Origin: Anaeromyces robustus
Lineage: Eukaryota; Neocallimastigomycota; Neocallimastigomycetes; Neocallimastigales; Neocallimastigaceae
Length of the DNA: 40,000 nucleotides
Reading direction: 5' to 3'
Assembly (NCBI GenBank): GCA_002104895.1
Contig: MCFG01000428.1
Coordinates: 1 to 40,000 of the forward strand
This document shows, one piece after another, positions 1 through 21,792 of the stretch. The translations under genes and the position numbers were made by a program. The stretch's first letter is position 1, and every line of letters begins with the position of its first letter. The notes beneath the pieces are model-generated. The model ran no database searches. It was given only the letters and a program-made list of their open reading frames with translations, and was not told where the DNA came from.

Positions 1-29
1 ATCTAAAATTTTGTACAGAATTAAGCTGC

Positions 30-1779
<1,750 letters not shown>

Positions 1780-2110
1780 GATTAATAATTAGTTTTTTTA
1801 AAAAAAAAAAGTTTTAAAAAAGAAAGGTTGGTTTTCTAAATTTACTAAAACAAAAAATAATAAATATTTTTTTTCTTTGTACTAAAATCAAATAAATTTA
1901 TTATTTGAATTTTTGATAAATCTATTTTTTGGAAGTGGCATTTGAGTCTTTTTATAGGAATTTGGAGTTTGGCTGATATTCGATATTAAAATAGGGTACT
2001 TTTTGAAAATATTGATTCAAAATGGGGTTCTAATTTAAGATTAACGCTAAAAATAATCGAGAAAATTAAAAATGAACCCCATTTTGGTGGTCCCTACAAA
2101 GTTAATAAAT
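1780..2110 (-). promoter_or_regulatory. Upstream region of actin copy A with an inverted repeat
   Basis: The start codon context is aatcATGG, preceded (minus strand) by long T and A runs. About 240-305 bp upstream is a stretch with more G and C than its surroundings, holding a perfect 12-bp inverted repeat: AAAATGGGGTTC at 2019-2030 and its complement at 2074-2085, 43 bp apart. Placement just upstream of a strongly codon-biased gene suggests a regulatory element, but no known binding site was recognised and no transcription start can be read from sequence. Confidence 0.3.
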
Positions 2111-2979
2111 TTAAAATATATTTTTATATAAATACTCCGAATATTAATTAATACTGTAAAATATATACTAATATATATTTACAATTGAATTAACAAAAAA
2201 AATTTTTTTTTTAATATAAAAAAAAGTTTATAATTAAATGAATTTAATATGATATATTCAATAATTAAATAATATATGTATTGAAATAATTGAAATTCAA
2301 TTAAAATTAATATTAAAAAAAATTTTTTTTTATTTTAATAAATTTAATTTAAATATTTCTAAAATAAATTTGTATTTAACTATAATAAACAAAATTTAAT
2401 TATAATTATAATTAATATATATATATTTCAATAAAATTTAAATAATCTAAAATTTAATTTAGTTTATCTATAATTAATTATAATTTATAATTAATAATTT
2501 ATATATAAAAAAATAAACATAGAATTTTAATAGAAAAAAATTAAATAATATATGCAAAAAGTATTACAATAATACATTCTAATATATATCTAATTTGTAT
2601 AGTAATTGATATTTTAATTATAATCTATTTAATTTTTTTTTTTTGCTTTTTTTTTTTTTTTTACTATATAATTAATTATATTTATATGGAATAACCATTT
2701 CAATTAAAAATAATAAATTAAAGTATATTATAATGTAATAATTAATACATTTATTAATAAATGTATGTAATACTTATTAGAATATATTTAAAATTAATAA
2801 TACTATATATTAACTTTATTCATTAATAAATTAAATTCTTTATTTATTAAAAAATGATTATTTTCATTTAACTAAATTAAATATTCATTAAACTTTCCAA
2901 TATTTATGAATATAGAAAAAAGGAAATAGAAAAATACAAAAAGAAATACAAAAAAAAAAAAAAAAACAAATAACAAAAA

Positions 2980-3043
2980 CAGGTAAAATTTAAATCAGGT
3001 AAATTTTAAATCAGGTAAAATTAAAACCAGGTAAAATTGTCAA
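2980..3043. repeat. 16-bp minisatellite, four copies
   Basis: Four head-to-tail units of exactly 16 bp begin at 2980, 2996, 3012 and 3028. Each opens with CAGGTAAA and continues with an AT-rich half that varies by a few bases. It is followed directly by three to four 8-bp units of ATAATTGA (about 3044-3067). The conserved CAGGTAAA resembles a 5' splice site, but no exon fits around it. Confidence 0.8.
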
Positions 3044-3569
3044 TAATTGAATAATTGAATAATTGAATAGTATGATAATTTAAAATAGGCATGTAAGAAA
3101 TATTAAAATATTAAAATATTAAATTAGTAATTATCATATAGTAAAATATAGAATAAAATATATAAATAGATAGTAAGAATTAGTAATAAAAAAAAATAAT
3201 ATAAATAGTAAGTAAAAATCAGTAATAGTAATTGTAAAAAAACAATAATAATAATAAATAATGAATATAGTTTATAAAAGGTATTATTTATAATTAATAA
3301 AAAAAATAAGAAGAATAACTTTATTAATTATAAACCTATATTGAAATAAACTATTTAAAAAATATGTTCTATTTTTGAATAATAATAATTATAATAAATA
3401 AAATTAAAATTTTAAATATTAAAAAGGTGAATGTGTTTTTTTTTTTTTATTATTTTTATTATGATAAGAAAACTTAAATACAAAAAAAAAGTTGATAAAT
3501 ATATTAGTAGATATAGTTTTGATTATTATCATTTTTATTGTTGGTCTTTTTTTTGTTATTTTTTTATCT

Positions 3570-3600
<31 letters not shown>

Positions 3601-3878
3601 GTGTTATTATTATTAATTATGTTATTAAATAATGAATTCTTATTTACTTTAATATTATTGGCTTTCATTTTGAATTTAACTAAACTCACCTTCTAAAAAT
3701 ATAAAATAAAATTTAAGATTTTCATACTATTTAGATTGTTAGCGAGAAATTCGCGAGAATTGAAATAAAATAATTTTAATGAAAAAACAAATTATAATAA
3801 TTAAAAGAAGTTTAAATAGAACAATAATTTTCTATTTTTATATTTATAATGATAATAATCCATCAAGATATTATTTAG

Positions 3879-3915
<37 letters not shown>

Positions 3916-4122
3916 AATCCCAGCTCTTTAAATCAATAATAATATTATAGATATGTATTATATATAGATAAAGATTAAATATAATGATAAAGCGTTGAAA
4001 TTAATAATGTAAATTTAAATATAAATATAAATATCTATACTATTTATATATTTATATAACTTTTACTTTTTTATAAAAAAAGAAAAAGAAAAAAAGAAAT
4101 ATTGTCTTATATAACCTTCTTT

Positions 4123-4165
<43 letters not shown>

Positions 4166-4699
4166 AAAATATTTATAATACTTAAAAGCAAATATAAAAA
4201 AAATATAAATTTTAAATTAAAATAATTAAAATAATAATAAAAATCTTATTAAACTAGAGATGTTAATGTTTTTATTATTATTATTATTATAACTTGTAAT
4301 GATTATATAAAAGCGTACATCAAATTTTATTTAATAATAATAAATCTAAACAGAAACAATTCTTTTACTTTATTTATTACTATTGTAATACTTTTTATCT
4401 TTTATTATCTAATTTTAATTTATAAATATTTTATATATGTATTTATTTTTATTTTATCTGTCAAAATTATTGCTTTTATGTAAAATAACTTAAAATATAA
4501 AAGGAAAAAAATAATTAAGAATGCATTTTTACCAAAAAAATTAAAGTATAACGCAGCAGCAAGTATTTTTTTTTTTTTTTTAATTTCATTCTGATTATAT
4601 AATTTGTGTTTTTACACTACAGCATAATACATTTTAATTACTCTATATTACATTATTTCATTTATTTATTCATTCATTTCTTTATTTATATTTATTTAG

Positions 4700-4734
<35 letters not shown>

Positions 4735-4841
4735 CATATGAAACTTTAATAAAAATCAAATATTGTATTAAAAGAATAAGAAAAGCCGTTATTATTATAT
4801 TAAGAATTTTAATTTTTAATATTAAGAATATATATAAATAT

Positions 4842-4918
4842 TTTTATTATTTATTATTTATTATTTATTATTTATTATTTATTATTTATTATTTATTATT
4901 TATTTATTTATTTATTTG
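4842..4918. repeat. 7-bp TTATTTA array turning into TTTA array
   Basis: About ten units of the heptamer ATTTATT run to about 4900, then the tract becomes a 4-bp TTTA array. A shorter ATTT array lies just upstream at about 4700-4735. Simple replication-slippage repeats. Confidence 0.85.
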
Positions 4919-6519
4919 TTTATTTATTATTTTCTTTTAATAATGATAATTATTAATGTACAAGTAAAAAAAAAAAATTCAAATATTAAATTTATGGATC
5001 TTTTTACTTTTTCTATTCAAATTTAAAAAAAAATTTTTTTTTGTTGTTGTTGTTGTATCAGACTTTCCAAATAAAATAAAAATGTCAAAGAGTTTTTTCC
5101 TTTTTTTTTACTTAACTTTTCTATTATTATTGATTTTTTTTGTTATTGATTTTTTTTTTTATTGATTTTTAGTTTTCTATTTTTCTTTACACCCACATTT
5201 TGTTAGTTTAGTTTAAATGGCTTTCAAATCCAATAATAAATAAATAATATATAATAATAAATATAAAATATATAAATATTATATGATTAAAATATAATAA
5301 AACAATATTCAAATATATTAAAACAAATAAATAAACTCAATTCTCAAATTTCTCAAATTTATTTTTTCACTTTTTCATTCTTGATTTTTCAATTTTTTAT
5401 TCTTTTTTATATATATTTATATACACATATATTACTTTATTTTATTTTTTATTTTATTTTATTTTATTTTATTTAATGTATTATTTTTACACAAAAAGAA
5501 ATAATTTTAATTTATTTAAATGAATTTTATAAATGACAAATCAAAAAACAAAACAAATAAATAAATTAATATATAAATTAATAATAAAATAAATAAATGA
5601 ATAAATGGTATAGTTATTAAATATTAATATTATAATAAAATAAATAAATGAATATATATATAATAAATGATTAAATAAATAGAATAAATATAATAAAAAT
5701 ATTATAAATAGAATAAATAGAATAAATAAATAGAATAAAGAAAAAAATGAAACAATTAACATATAAAATATAATGAAATATATAAAATATAACGAAATAT
5801 ATAAAATATAATCACATAACAAAATATAAATATATTCATTAATTATATTTAACATATAAAATATATTATATTTATAACTGAAATATAATGAAATAATAAA
5901 TAAGCCAAATAAATAAAATATATTCTATAATAATATTAACAAATAAATCTACAATATAATGTATTATATATATCTTTGAATAGAACAATATATTTATATA
6001 GAATAAACAAAAATAGAAATGAAATAGTAATAAAATAAAATAAAATCTTAACCTATAAAATGAAAAACTAAATATTAAAATTAATAAAAAAAAAAAAAAA
6101 AAAAAAAATTGTTTTATAAAATTTATTATTTATTATTTATTATTCATTATTTATTATCCATAATAATTCAACCAAAACATTAAAAACTAAAAACTAAAAA
6201 AAAAAAAAAAAAAAACAATAAATGAATTAAATTACTGCATTACTATTATTTAAAATAAATAATAAAATGTAACAGTTTCATATTAATTATGAATTATTGA
6301 TTATTAAAATATTTAGTTATTATTAATTTTGTTAAATTAATATTACTATTATTATTTATTAATTTATAAATGTATTAATATACATTTTATAGCTTAAATC
6401 TTAATCAGTGGAAATTATTTTTATTTTATTTTTATAATAAATACATAAGAATTTAGGCAGTTACCTCTAGTTTATATTATCATAATAAATAATCATCATA
6501 ACTACTTATGTTAGTCTGT

Positions 6520-6558
<39 letters not shown>

Positions 6559-7511
6559 TTCATTCATTCATTCATTTATTCATTTATTCATTTTTTTGTT
6601 TATTTATTTTTATTTCCTTTCTTTTATAAACAATGAAAAAAAAAAAACTTTTAAAAAGAATTAATGGGAAATGATTCAATAAAATAACCATTATACAATG
6701 ATAAATATATTTATACATAAAATAATAAAAGAATGAATAAAAATGGAAAATTATATAGATATTTAAACCAAATAATTAAATTTCAATACATAATCAATAT
6801 TAAAAATCTATTAATTCTTTTATTTTCTAATATAAAAATTAAATAAATAAAAAACCTATCTTAAAATGGATAATACATCATTTTTATATTTGAAATATAA
6901 AAAATTATTTATTACATTGCATTATAATATAAATAAGAAAATATTATAATTATAATAATAAATATATTATTTAATTAAAAACATTAATTAATATTTAATA
7001 GAAAGATAACAATATTTATTATATATTATTTAATTTAAATAAATATATAAAAAATTATTGCTAAATAATATATTTTTTAATATAACATTATAATACAATA
7101 TATACTATGGGTATTAGTTTATAATAGTTAAACTTTATTCTATAGAATAAAAAACTATTTTAATAAATTTATATTAAAAAAAAAAAATTTCAGGATAAAT
7201 AAATTAATTTATTAAACTACCATATATAGTAATTACTACCAAATTTTTTTTTCAGAATTTTTCAGATTTTTTCAGGCTTTTTTTTTTTTTTTTTTTAATA
7301 TGTAAAATAATTAAAACAATTATTTTTTAATAATATTTAAATGAATAAATTAAATATATTAAATAAATATATATTATTACATATAACACATTTGTATTGT
7401 AATGTATATAATTGTTAGTATTATTTATTATGAAACATATTATTATTATTTTTATTATTACATATCCTGTAATATAAAAATAATTATTATCTACTATATT
7501 TCTATATATAT

Positions 7512-7735
7512 ATTTTATTTATCCATTTATTTATTTATTTATCCATTTATTTATTTATTATTTATTTATTTATTTATTATTTATTATTATTTATTATTAT
7601 TTATTATTATTTATAATTATTTATTATTTATTTATTTATTATTATTATTAATATTTATTTATTTATTTTTTATTTATTCTATTATTTATTTATTCTATTA
7701 TTTATTTATTTATTTTTTCATTTATTTATTTATTA
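7512..7735. repeat. ATTT/ATT-rich compound microsatellite
   Basis: A 220-bp block of mixed TTTA, TTATTA and CTATTATTTATT units. The open frame running through it (7402-7755, plus strand) reads only Ile, Tyr, Leu and Phe and is a by-product of the repeat. Confidence 0.8.
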
Positions 7736-8150
7736 TATATGCGTTTTATTATTAATTCAATTCAATTTCTATATTTTTAAATAATTCCTATATATTAGAA
7801 TAGAAAGAAATATTAGTGAAAAAAGAATTACGTATTATTACCATGATGGTAATGATTAGGATATATTGTAATATAATTATTATTATATAAAATGAATTAT
7901 GAATTATATAAACTGAATTATTACAATATATAAAGCATTACTTTAATAATAAATACTAATAATAATGATGAAATTATTACAATAATTATGAAATATTAAT
8001 TAATGTGATATTCAATTAACTGTCAATTAATTATATTAAATGAAATAGAAAATGTTATTATTGTCTAATATTATTAGAATATTAGTTGTTTTATTATCAT
8101 TATTTAATATTATTATTATCATTTTTATTATCATTTTTACAATTATGATT

Positions 8151-8176
8151 ATTTATTTATTTATTTAGTTAGTTAG

Positions 8177-8242
<66 letters not shown>

Positions 8243-8243
8243 C
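8151..8243. repeat. TTTA microsatellite
   Basis: Nearly pure ATTT array interrupted by three TTAG units near 8166-8178. It lies some 240 bp before the perfect inverted repeat at 8486. Confidence 0.85.
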
Positions 8244-8485
8244 ATTATTTATTTTTTTTATTTAGATTTACATAATATTTATCGAAATTCTATTGACTTC
8301 TTCATTTATAGAATCAATTTTTTTAATTACATATACTATTTATCAACTTATTATCATATAATACAAAATTTCAACCTATTAATAAATAATGCACCTTTTT
8401 AAAATGCACTTTATATACATATAATAATTAAAAATATTTTTTATAAAAGAATTAATAAATAAATAAATAAGTATTATTACTTTAG

Positions 8486-8531
8486 ATACTTTTATTAGCA
8501 CTATTAGTATTAATAGTGCTAATAAAAGTAT
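8486..8531. repeat. Perfect inverted repeat, 21-bp arms, 4-bp loop
   Basis: Arms at 8486-8506 and 8511-8531 are exact complements, separated only by GTAT. The arms contain the block TTAGCACTATTA, so this is not simply an AT dinucleotide palindrome. As DNA it could extrude a cruciform; as RNA it would form a 21-bp hairpin. No neighbouring gene, target duplication or transposase is seen, so its nature (fold-back element, small-RNA precursor or inverted duplication) is open. Confidence 0.85.
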
Positions 8532-10772
8532 TTGGAAATCAACATTAATACTATTAATCTTTTTATTGAAAAAAAAAAATTTTTTATTAATTCTTAATAC
8601 AAATGAATACAAACAAAATAATTCATTATTTGTTCTTTTTTTTTTTTTTTATAAGAATTAATATTAAAATATATTAATATATTAATCAATACATTTAAAT
8701 ATATAAAAAAATATAAAGAAATAATTATTTATAATATATTTATATTAATTTACTAATAGTATAAAGTTTATCCGTTCTTTGTTATTCTAAACACAAAATA
8801 GTACAAAAAAAGAAAGCATTTAAAAGATTAGAAATTTTTTTTATTATTTGTTTTATTATTATTTATTAATATTAAAAAAACATTTTTCTTATTATAGAAG
8901 AAAATAAATAAATAAATAATAAAATGGTATAAGAAAGTTTAATAAATAATAATATTAAAATGAATAATGAATAAAATCATCAAATGATTAATGATTTCTT
9001 TGGTATGAAGTACTTTTACTTTTATAACTAAAAGAAATGTTATATTAAAAAAGCATTCTTTTAAAAATATCTAATGATATTATTTCATTTATTTATAAAC
9101 ATTATCATTATTTACTTTATTATTATTATTTTATTCAAAATATCCTCAGTACTTTCAAAATGATTTATTTTAATTATATTTTATAAAGAGTTATAGATGA
9201 TTTGGTTATGTATGTAACAAATAAATTCTTTATATATATATTTTTTGTTATTTAAATATCGTCATTACTTTTTATTCTGATAATTTAAACAATTATTTAG
9301 ACAACTATGTATTTCCTTCGTTAAATATAATTAATATATAAAGAACAAACATAATATATAATACACATAATTGTAACTGGTTATTTATTGAGTCCTTTTT
9401 TTTTTTTAATATCATTGATGTTATTAAATTTTTTATTTGATTTGATTCATTTGTATTATTTTATTAAACAAAAAAGGAAATTGATCAAATAATTAATTTT
9501 TTTTTATGTTATTATTATTTGATCATTTATTTTTATAGTATTAAATTATTCCACAAATTCTTCTTCTTCCTCTTTTTATTTTATTTTATTTTATATATTA
9601 ATTTCATTACTGTTCATAAATATAATAATAAAAAAAAAAACTAATTAAATTAGAAAGTAAATAAAACATAAAATATAAACTAATATTAACCAAATAACTT
9701 TCATTTTTATTTTTTATAAGCTGTTATAAATTTATTTTTTATTATACATTTTAATTTATTATTTATATTATAAAATTATAGTAAATCAAGTTGATACAAA
9801 ATCTAACCTTAATAAAATAAAAAATTGATCTAACCACCACTTACTATAATTTTATAATATATATATATAAAAAAAAAAAAAACACATATTAAACACATGG
9901 TAATTAAAAATAAATAATAAAATAATAAAATAAAAGGAAATTAAGTATTATATTTATTAATGTATATCATCCATATTTATTATTAAATGAAATAAAAAAA
10001 AAAAAAAAAGATTATTTAATAAAAATAATTATATTAACCTAGTATAATATAAAAGATATTGTTATTTTTTAACAATAATTATTTAGTTAAAAAGAAAAGT
10101 TTTTGTTATATCAGAATAATTTAAATAATTATATAGAATGATATATTGTTAATAAAGTATTTTGTTAAAATCTATATTACTTTTATAAAATACAGAAATA
10201 GATTATTACGATGTGCATTGAAAAGATGTCTTTTAAATAAAATATAAAATGTCTTTTTTTTTTTTTTTTTTAGGCTTTTTTTTTTTTTTACTATGAATTA
10301 TATTAATAATATAAACTTATTGTAATACACGATTTATTTAAATTGAAAATAATATATTAAAAATATATTCTTTTATTACAAATTTTCTTACAATATTAAA
10401 TATTTAATTTTATTTTTATTATAAAAAATGTGTTATTATTTATTTTAAATTAATACTAATATTTTATAATAATTATAATATTTATATTATATTAAATTAT
10501 ATTATATTTATTTTATTTTATTTTATTTGTTTTATTTATTTATTTTATTTTATTTTATTATATTTTTATTTAAAGAATGTTTTTTTTCTTTCTTTTCTTC
10601 TTTCTCTCTATTCGTTAATATAATAAACTTTTTAAAGTTATTTAACTTATATTAAATAATTAATAATGTAATACAAACGGAAAACTTTTATTTTAGATCA
10701 AGTATTTTTTTTTTTTTTTGTAAAATCAGAAACCTTTTTTTTTTTTTTTTTAAAAAAGGAAATTGTGTATAT

Positions 10773-10876
<104 letters not shown>

Positions 10877-11195
10877 ATATAAAAGTTTTTTTTTTTTTTT
10901 ATAATATTATATATAGAATACTTTTATAATTATATATTTAATATAATCAAAAGAATAAATAAAAAAATAGATAATTAGTGTATGTTAAGTAATGATTCAT
11001 TTTTTAATAATAGAAAATTTATAGTTAAATATGGAATAATAGAATATTTTTATTCTTAGATAAAATATAAAAAGGAAAAAGAGTAATAATTATCATTAAG
11101 TAATTCTTTTTTTTTTTTTTAATATGTAAGAATTTATTCCAAAAAATATTGTCTAATAATTATTTATTTATTTATTATTATTATTATTATATCAT

Positions 11196-11249
11196 TAAAA
11201 TAAAATAAAATAAAATAAAATAAAATAAAATAAAATAAAATAAAATAAA
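11196..11249. repeat. TAAAA pentanucleotide array
   Basis: About ten uninterrupted TAAAA units. The same pentamer forms a longer array inside MCM7 intron 9. Confidence 0.9.
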
Positions 11250-11445
11250 GTTTACTTTTATAATTTTATAATATATCATTATAATTTAGAAAACATTTTT
11301 ATATACATGTTTTTTTTTTTAACATACATTGAAATACAATTAATGTAATACATGAACAAATTTAAAATACGACCATTATTATATATAAAAAAAAGAAAAG
11401 AAATGTAGTACATTTTTAATGGTTATAATTAACTAAACTTATATT

Positions 11446-11447
11446 AA

Positions 11448-11542
<95 letters not shown>

Positions 11543-11544
11543 AT
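11446..11544. repeat. AAAT microsatellite
   Basis: About 24 near-perfect AAAT units, followed to about 11640 by imperfect AAATAAGT variants. The minus-strand open frame across it reads Leu-Phe-Ile-Tyr repeats and is not a gene. Confidence 0.9.
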
Positions 11545-14450
11545 TAGTATATAAAAAATTAAGTAAATAAATAAATAAGTAAATAAATAATAAATAAGTA
11601 AATAAATAAGTAAATAATAAATAAATAAATAAATAAACAAGTAATAAATAAAGTTCATGTATATAAACATTACAAAATTAATGGACAAAAGAAATAAAAT
11701 AAATATTTATGTATTTCTCTTGCCAATATTATAGAATATTTGATAATGATATTATAAATATATTTTAAACAAAGGATAATTTTAATATTTCAATATGTTA
11801 TGGTTTCTTGTTTGCATTACTTTTTTTTTTTTTTTTTTTTTTTTTCATTTTTGTTTCTATTATTTTTTTTATTAGGATTATTAATGAATATTTTTTAATG
11901 TTTTAAATGTATTTTTATTGATTATTTTTAATATATCATAGACTTCATAAATAAATTATTAATTATTTTATATATTCATAGAATGCTGTTCAAAAGTATA
12001 TCTTTTAATATTAAATAAACATAGTAATATTTTAAAATCAATAAAAATTAACTATAATATATAATTTTAAAGTTGTGAAAAAATATTACAAATACTTTAT
12101 TTAATTAATACTAAAATAATTAAAATTACTATCTAGTCAAAGAGGTAAAAAGAAAAAAAAATTTATTAAAATAGTATAAAAAGGTAGGTAATGAAATTAC
12201 TACGCAATGTTCCATACAACAGGTTAAATAAATAAAAATAGAAATATTAAAATAGAGGTAAAACATATATTAAAAAAAAAAAAGATTTTATATAATGTGC
12301 TTTTTTTTATATTTTTTTTTTAATTAGTATTTTATTTATATTAATTTTAAAAAAAAAAATTAATTAATTAGAAAAATGTAATTAAATATGTAATGTAATT
12401 AAAAATGTAATTGAAAATGTATTTCATTCAAAAAAAGTGTTAATAAAGTAATTTTAAAAAAATAAATTAAAAAATAAAATAAAATAAAATTTTAAATTAA
12501 TATAAAAAAACCTTCTTTTTTAATTAAAGTTTAACTATAAGAATTAAACTAAATATGTTTTTTTTTTAAAGAAATGAATAAAGAAGCAATTAAATGACAA
12601 CAATTCGTTATATCAATTATTTATTCATATATATGAATTTCTTTAATTGTTTTTTGATAATTAAAATTATAGTTTTATTTTTTTATTCATTAACATAACA
12701 TAATAGAAGAAAAAAAAATAAAGAAATTAAAGAATTAAAAAATGATAATAAAATTAAATGAAATGCATAAATGATATGAAAATCATACTCTTTTTTTTTT
12801 TTCTTAAATATATATAATAATAAAATAAAAAAAAAAAAGTTTTTTTTCCTTATATTAAAACTATATTTTTATTAAAATATTAAAACTAAATATAGAAAAA
12901 TAATTTTAAAAATTTTAATTAATTTTTTTTTAATTAGTTTTATTTTTTATATAATTCTTTATCATTAAAATCAATTTTTTTTATTTTGTTACAGTAAGAA
13001 AAAATTTTAAATATTATTAATATAATTCTAAGAAAAATGATTAATGATAGATAATAAATGCTGCTTAGCTTAATATTACATTTTATTTCAATTTTTTTTT
13101 TTTTTAATAAAGAAAAATTAAATAAAAGTGTTAATTTTAACTAAATCAATTTTCCCTTTACATTAAATTTAATTAAATAATTAATTTATATATGTATATA
13201 TTTTTTAAATAAGCATTTATATAGATTTTTATTACTTTTTTTTATATAATGAATATATATATACTTATTTAATAAAAATCAATTAAACTTGTATATTTTA
13301 TCTTATATGTTCATATTAAAGTTTGAATAATTAAAAAAAAAAAAAAAGAGTAATTAAAAAAAAAAAAACTTATTAATTTGATGTATTGTTTTTTTATTAA
13401 AAAGTAATAGTGTAAAGATTAAAAGTTTATCATTAATTTATACAATGATAATCAATATTTATACAATAATTAGTTTTTACAGCCATTAAAAAAAATTGTT
13501 ATGACTATGAATTTAATTATTTTTTATGTCTTATTTTATTTATTATTCTTTTTCTTTAATATAATTTATAATTTATTTTATCAATTTTTATATCTAATAT
13601 TACTATTGTAATTCATAGGATTTTTATTTATAGTTTTTTTTTTATATTTTATTTTTATTAGATAATTGATAATTCATTATTATATTATAAATAAAGATAA
13701 ATGTATTATAAAGAAATATAATGATAATAAAGTATATAATTATATATATATAAATTATTATTAATATGATAAGAAATTGTTTTTATTATTATTTTATTTT
13801 AATTTTTTTTTTAAAAAAAAGTTAAATGTTTAAAATATAAATTATTAATCTTGAATATGTATTAAAAATAAAATATATTAAAAATGTAATTAAAAATATT
13901 ATTATTTTTATTATTAAATAAACTATAAAATATTTTTGTAGAAATTTTTTATTAATATTTTAAGTGAAAAAAAAAATTTTTTTTCTTAATAAAAACAACT
14001 TATATTAAAAAAAAAGTCTTATTATTAAAACAAATTTATATTAATAAATATATATTACTTTTTTTTTTTCTAATATATGAATGATTTATTTATATAATTA
14101 ATTTATAAGAATAATTTATAAATAATATTATAATAATATTTATAAATTATAGTTTTTTATGTTTTTTTTTTTTTTTATTTTATGAATTTATTAAAAATTA
14201 ATTTTAATAAACGATCTGAATTTAGTTTTTTTTTTTTTTATATTATATATTATATATATTTATATTATCATATTTTAATAATAAACTAATTTATTATTAT
14301 TAAATTAGTTATTTTTACAATTATATTAATTATTTATAATATTTATGTATATATATATATTTTTTAATATGAAACTTTAAATGAAAAAAAAAAATAAATG
14401 AAAGAAAAGTATTAATATTTTTAATATAAAAATTTAGAATTAAAGTTTTT

Positions 14451-15809
<1,359 letters not shown>

Positions 15810-15816
15810 GCAGCTT

Positions 15817-15822
15817 AATAAA
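15817..15822 (+). terminator. Possible polyadenylation signal of actin copy B
   Basis: AATAAA eight bases after the stop codon. In so AT-rich a region such hexamers are frequent, and this one is unusually close to the stop, so the call is weak. Confidence 0.25.
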
Positions 15823-17427
15823 AAAAGGAAAATGGGTAGTTATAGAAAAAATAATATTATTTTATTATTTTTTTTATGCATATATGTATAATATCTACCA
15901 AAAAAAAACTTTTTTTTATTTTATTTATTAGAAAAAAAATTTTTATTTAAAATAAAAATATAAATAACGCATAATAAAAAGTAAAAATATAAAAAAAAAA
16001 AATAAAAAATTTTTACTATAAAAATTTTTTCTTTTTTTTTGGAATAAATACGTATAAAAAAAAAGAAATCAAAAAAAAAAAAAAAATGAATAATGCGAAA
16101 AATATATATATTAAAAAATTTCAAAAAAAAGTTGAAATGTAAGAAAAAATAATAACAAATAAATTTGAAAAAAAAAAAATCGAAACGTGTACAAAATAAA
16201 AAAGAAACAAATAAATTAATAAAAAATATTTTAAAAAAAAATAGTAGATAATATGAATAAAAAAATACCATAAACATGTATTATAAATTAAATTTTAATT
16301 ATTTAATTTAATTTAAGTATTATCTTTCCAAAATAAAATGAAATAATAAATAATAATAAAAAAATTCCAAAAAAGATTTTTATTTTTTATGTTTTTATGT
16401 TTATTTGAGGTATTATTTGTATTTGTATTATATATATATACACATATGTGTATTGTTTGTGTTATTTATTAAATATAAAAGAAAATATAATAATATGTTT
16501 AAAAATGAATTTGTAATGTGTTAGTGAGTGTTAGTTTTAGTTTAAAATAATATGAATATATATGTATATTTTCCCATTAAATGATATTGAGGTTATTGGT
16601 ATTATTATTTTACTTTTATAGCTCAAGAAGGTTTTAATAGAAGTATTTATTAAAAGTTATAATATAAATAAAATCCTTTACTAAGTTAAAATAAAATAAA
16701 ATAAATAAAATAAAGAATAAAAATAAAAGCAAAATAAAAAAAAAAATAATAAAAACAATGTATTTATTTAATAATATATATATAACGTTGAATGAATTCT
16801 TGAATTAAAAAAAAAAAAGAAAAAAGAAAAAAGCATATAAATAATTATATTTTAATTTTTTTTTTATTTTATTTTATTTTATTTTATTTTTTTTATTTTT
16901 TTTATTTTTTTTATTTAAATTATATATGTAGATAGAAGTATAAATTATTCATTATATATTATTTAATTATCTTATTCTATTTTTATTATTTTGTTACTTA
17001 TATAATTTTGATTGAAAATAAATTATTATTAGTAGTTTCTTTTTCTTATATAATGTATGTGTATTGAGTATTTTTAAATTTTGTTTTCATTTTTCTTTTA
17101 ACTTTTTTTATTGTTATTGTTAATTATTAATTTTTTCTTTTATTCATATTTTTTTATATTTTATGAAAAAGTTTATATTATTATTATATTTTTTTTTTTA
17201 TATTATCATAATTTTTAGTTCTTTTATTATAAATATTTTAATTTACTATTTATTTATTTATTTTTTTTTTCTATTAGATTTCTAATAATTATTTTTTGTA
17301 TATTAAAGAAAATAGATGGTATATTCATTATTATTTATTATTAATCATTAAATAAATAAATAATTAAATATATACATGTATGTATATACAAAATTGTATT
17401 TGAATTTATTATTATTATTATTATTAT

Positions 17428-17463
<36 letters not shown>

Positions 17464-17486
17464 ATTTTTTCTAACTTTTTTTATTT
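15823..17486. other. AT-rich spacer, convergent ends of actin B and the aminopeptidase gene
   Basis: Contains the 3' flanks of two convergent genes, A and T runs, TTTTA arrays (about 16861-16915) and, at 17408-17462, a TTA array followed by 33 T. The minus-strand open frame at 15921-16277 is a Phe/Ile-rich composition artefact. No RNA gene or coding region was recognised. Confidence 0.6.

Positions 17487-21792
<4,306 letters not shown>

Noticed and set aside
5541-5855. Minus-strand 104-codon frame
   Set aside because: Ile/Tyr/Phe/Leu-only protein produced by TAAA-rich sequence; no domain.
7843-7859. Palindrome ATTACCATGATGGTAAT
   Set aside because: Eight-bp arms in AT-rich DNA; too short to stand out.
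11416-11688. Minus-strand 90-codon frame
   Set aside because: Translation of an AAAT microsatellite (Leu-Phe-Ile-Tyr repeats).
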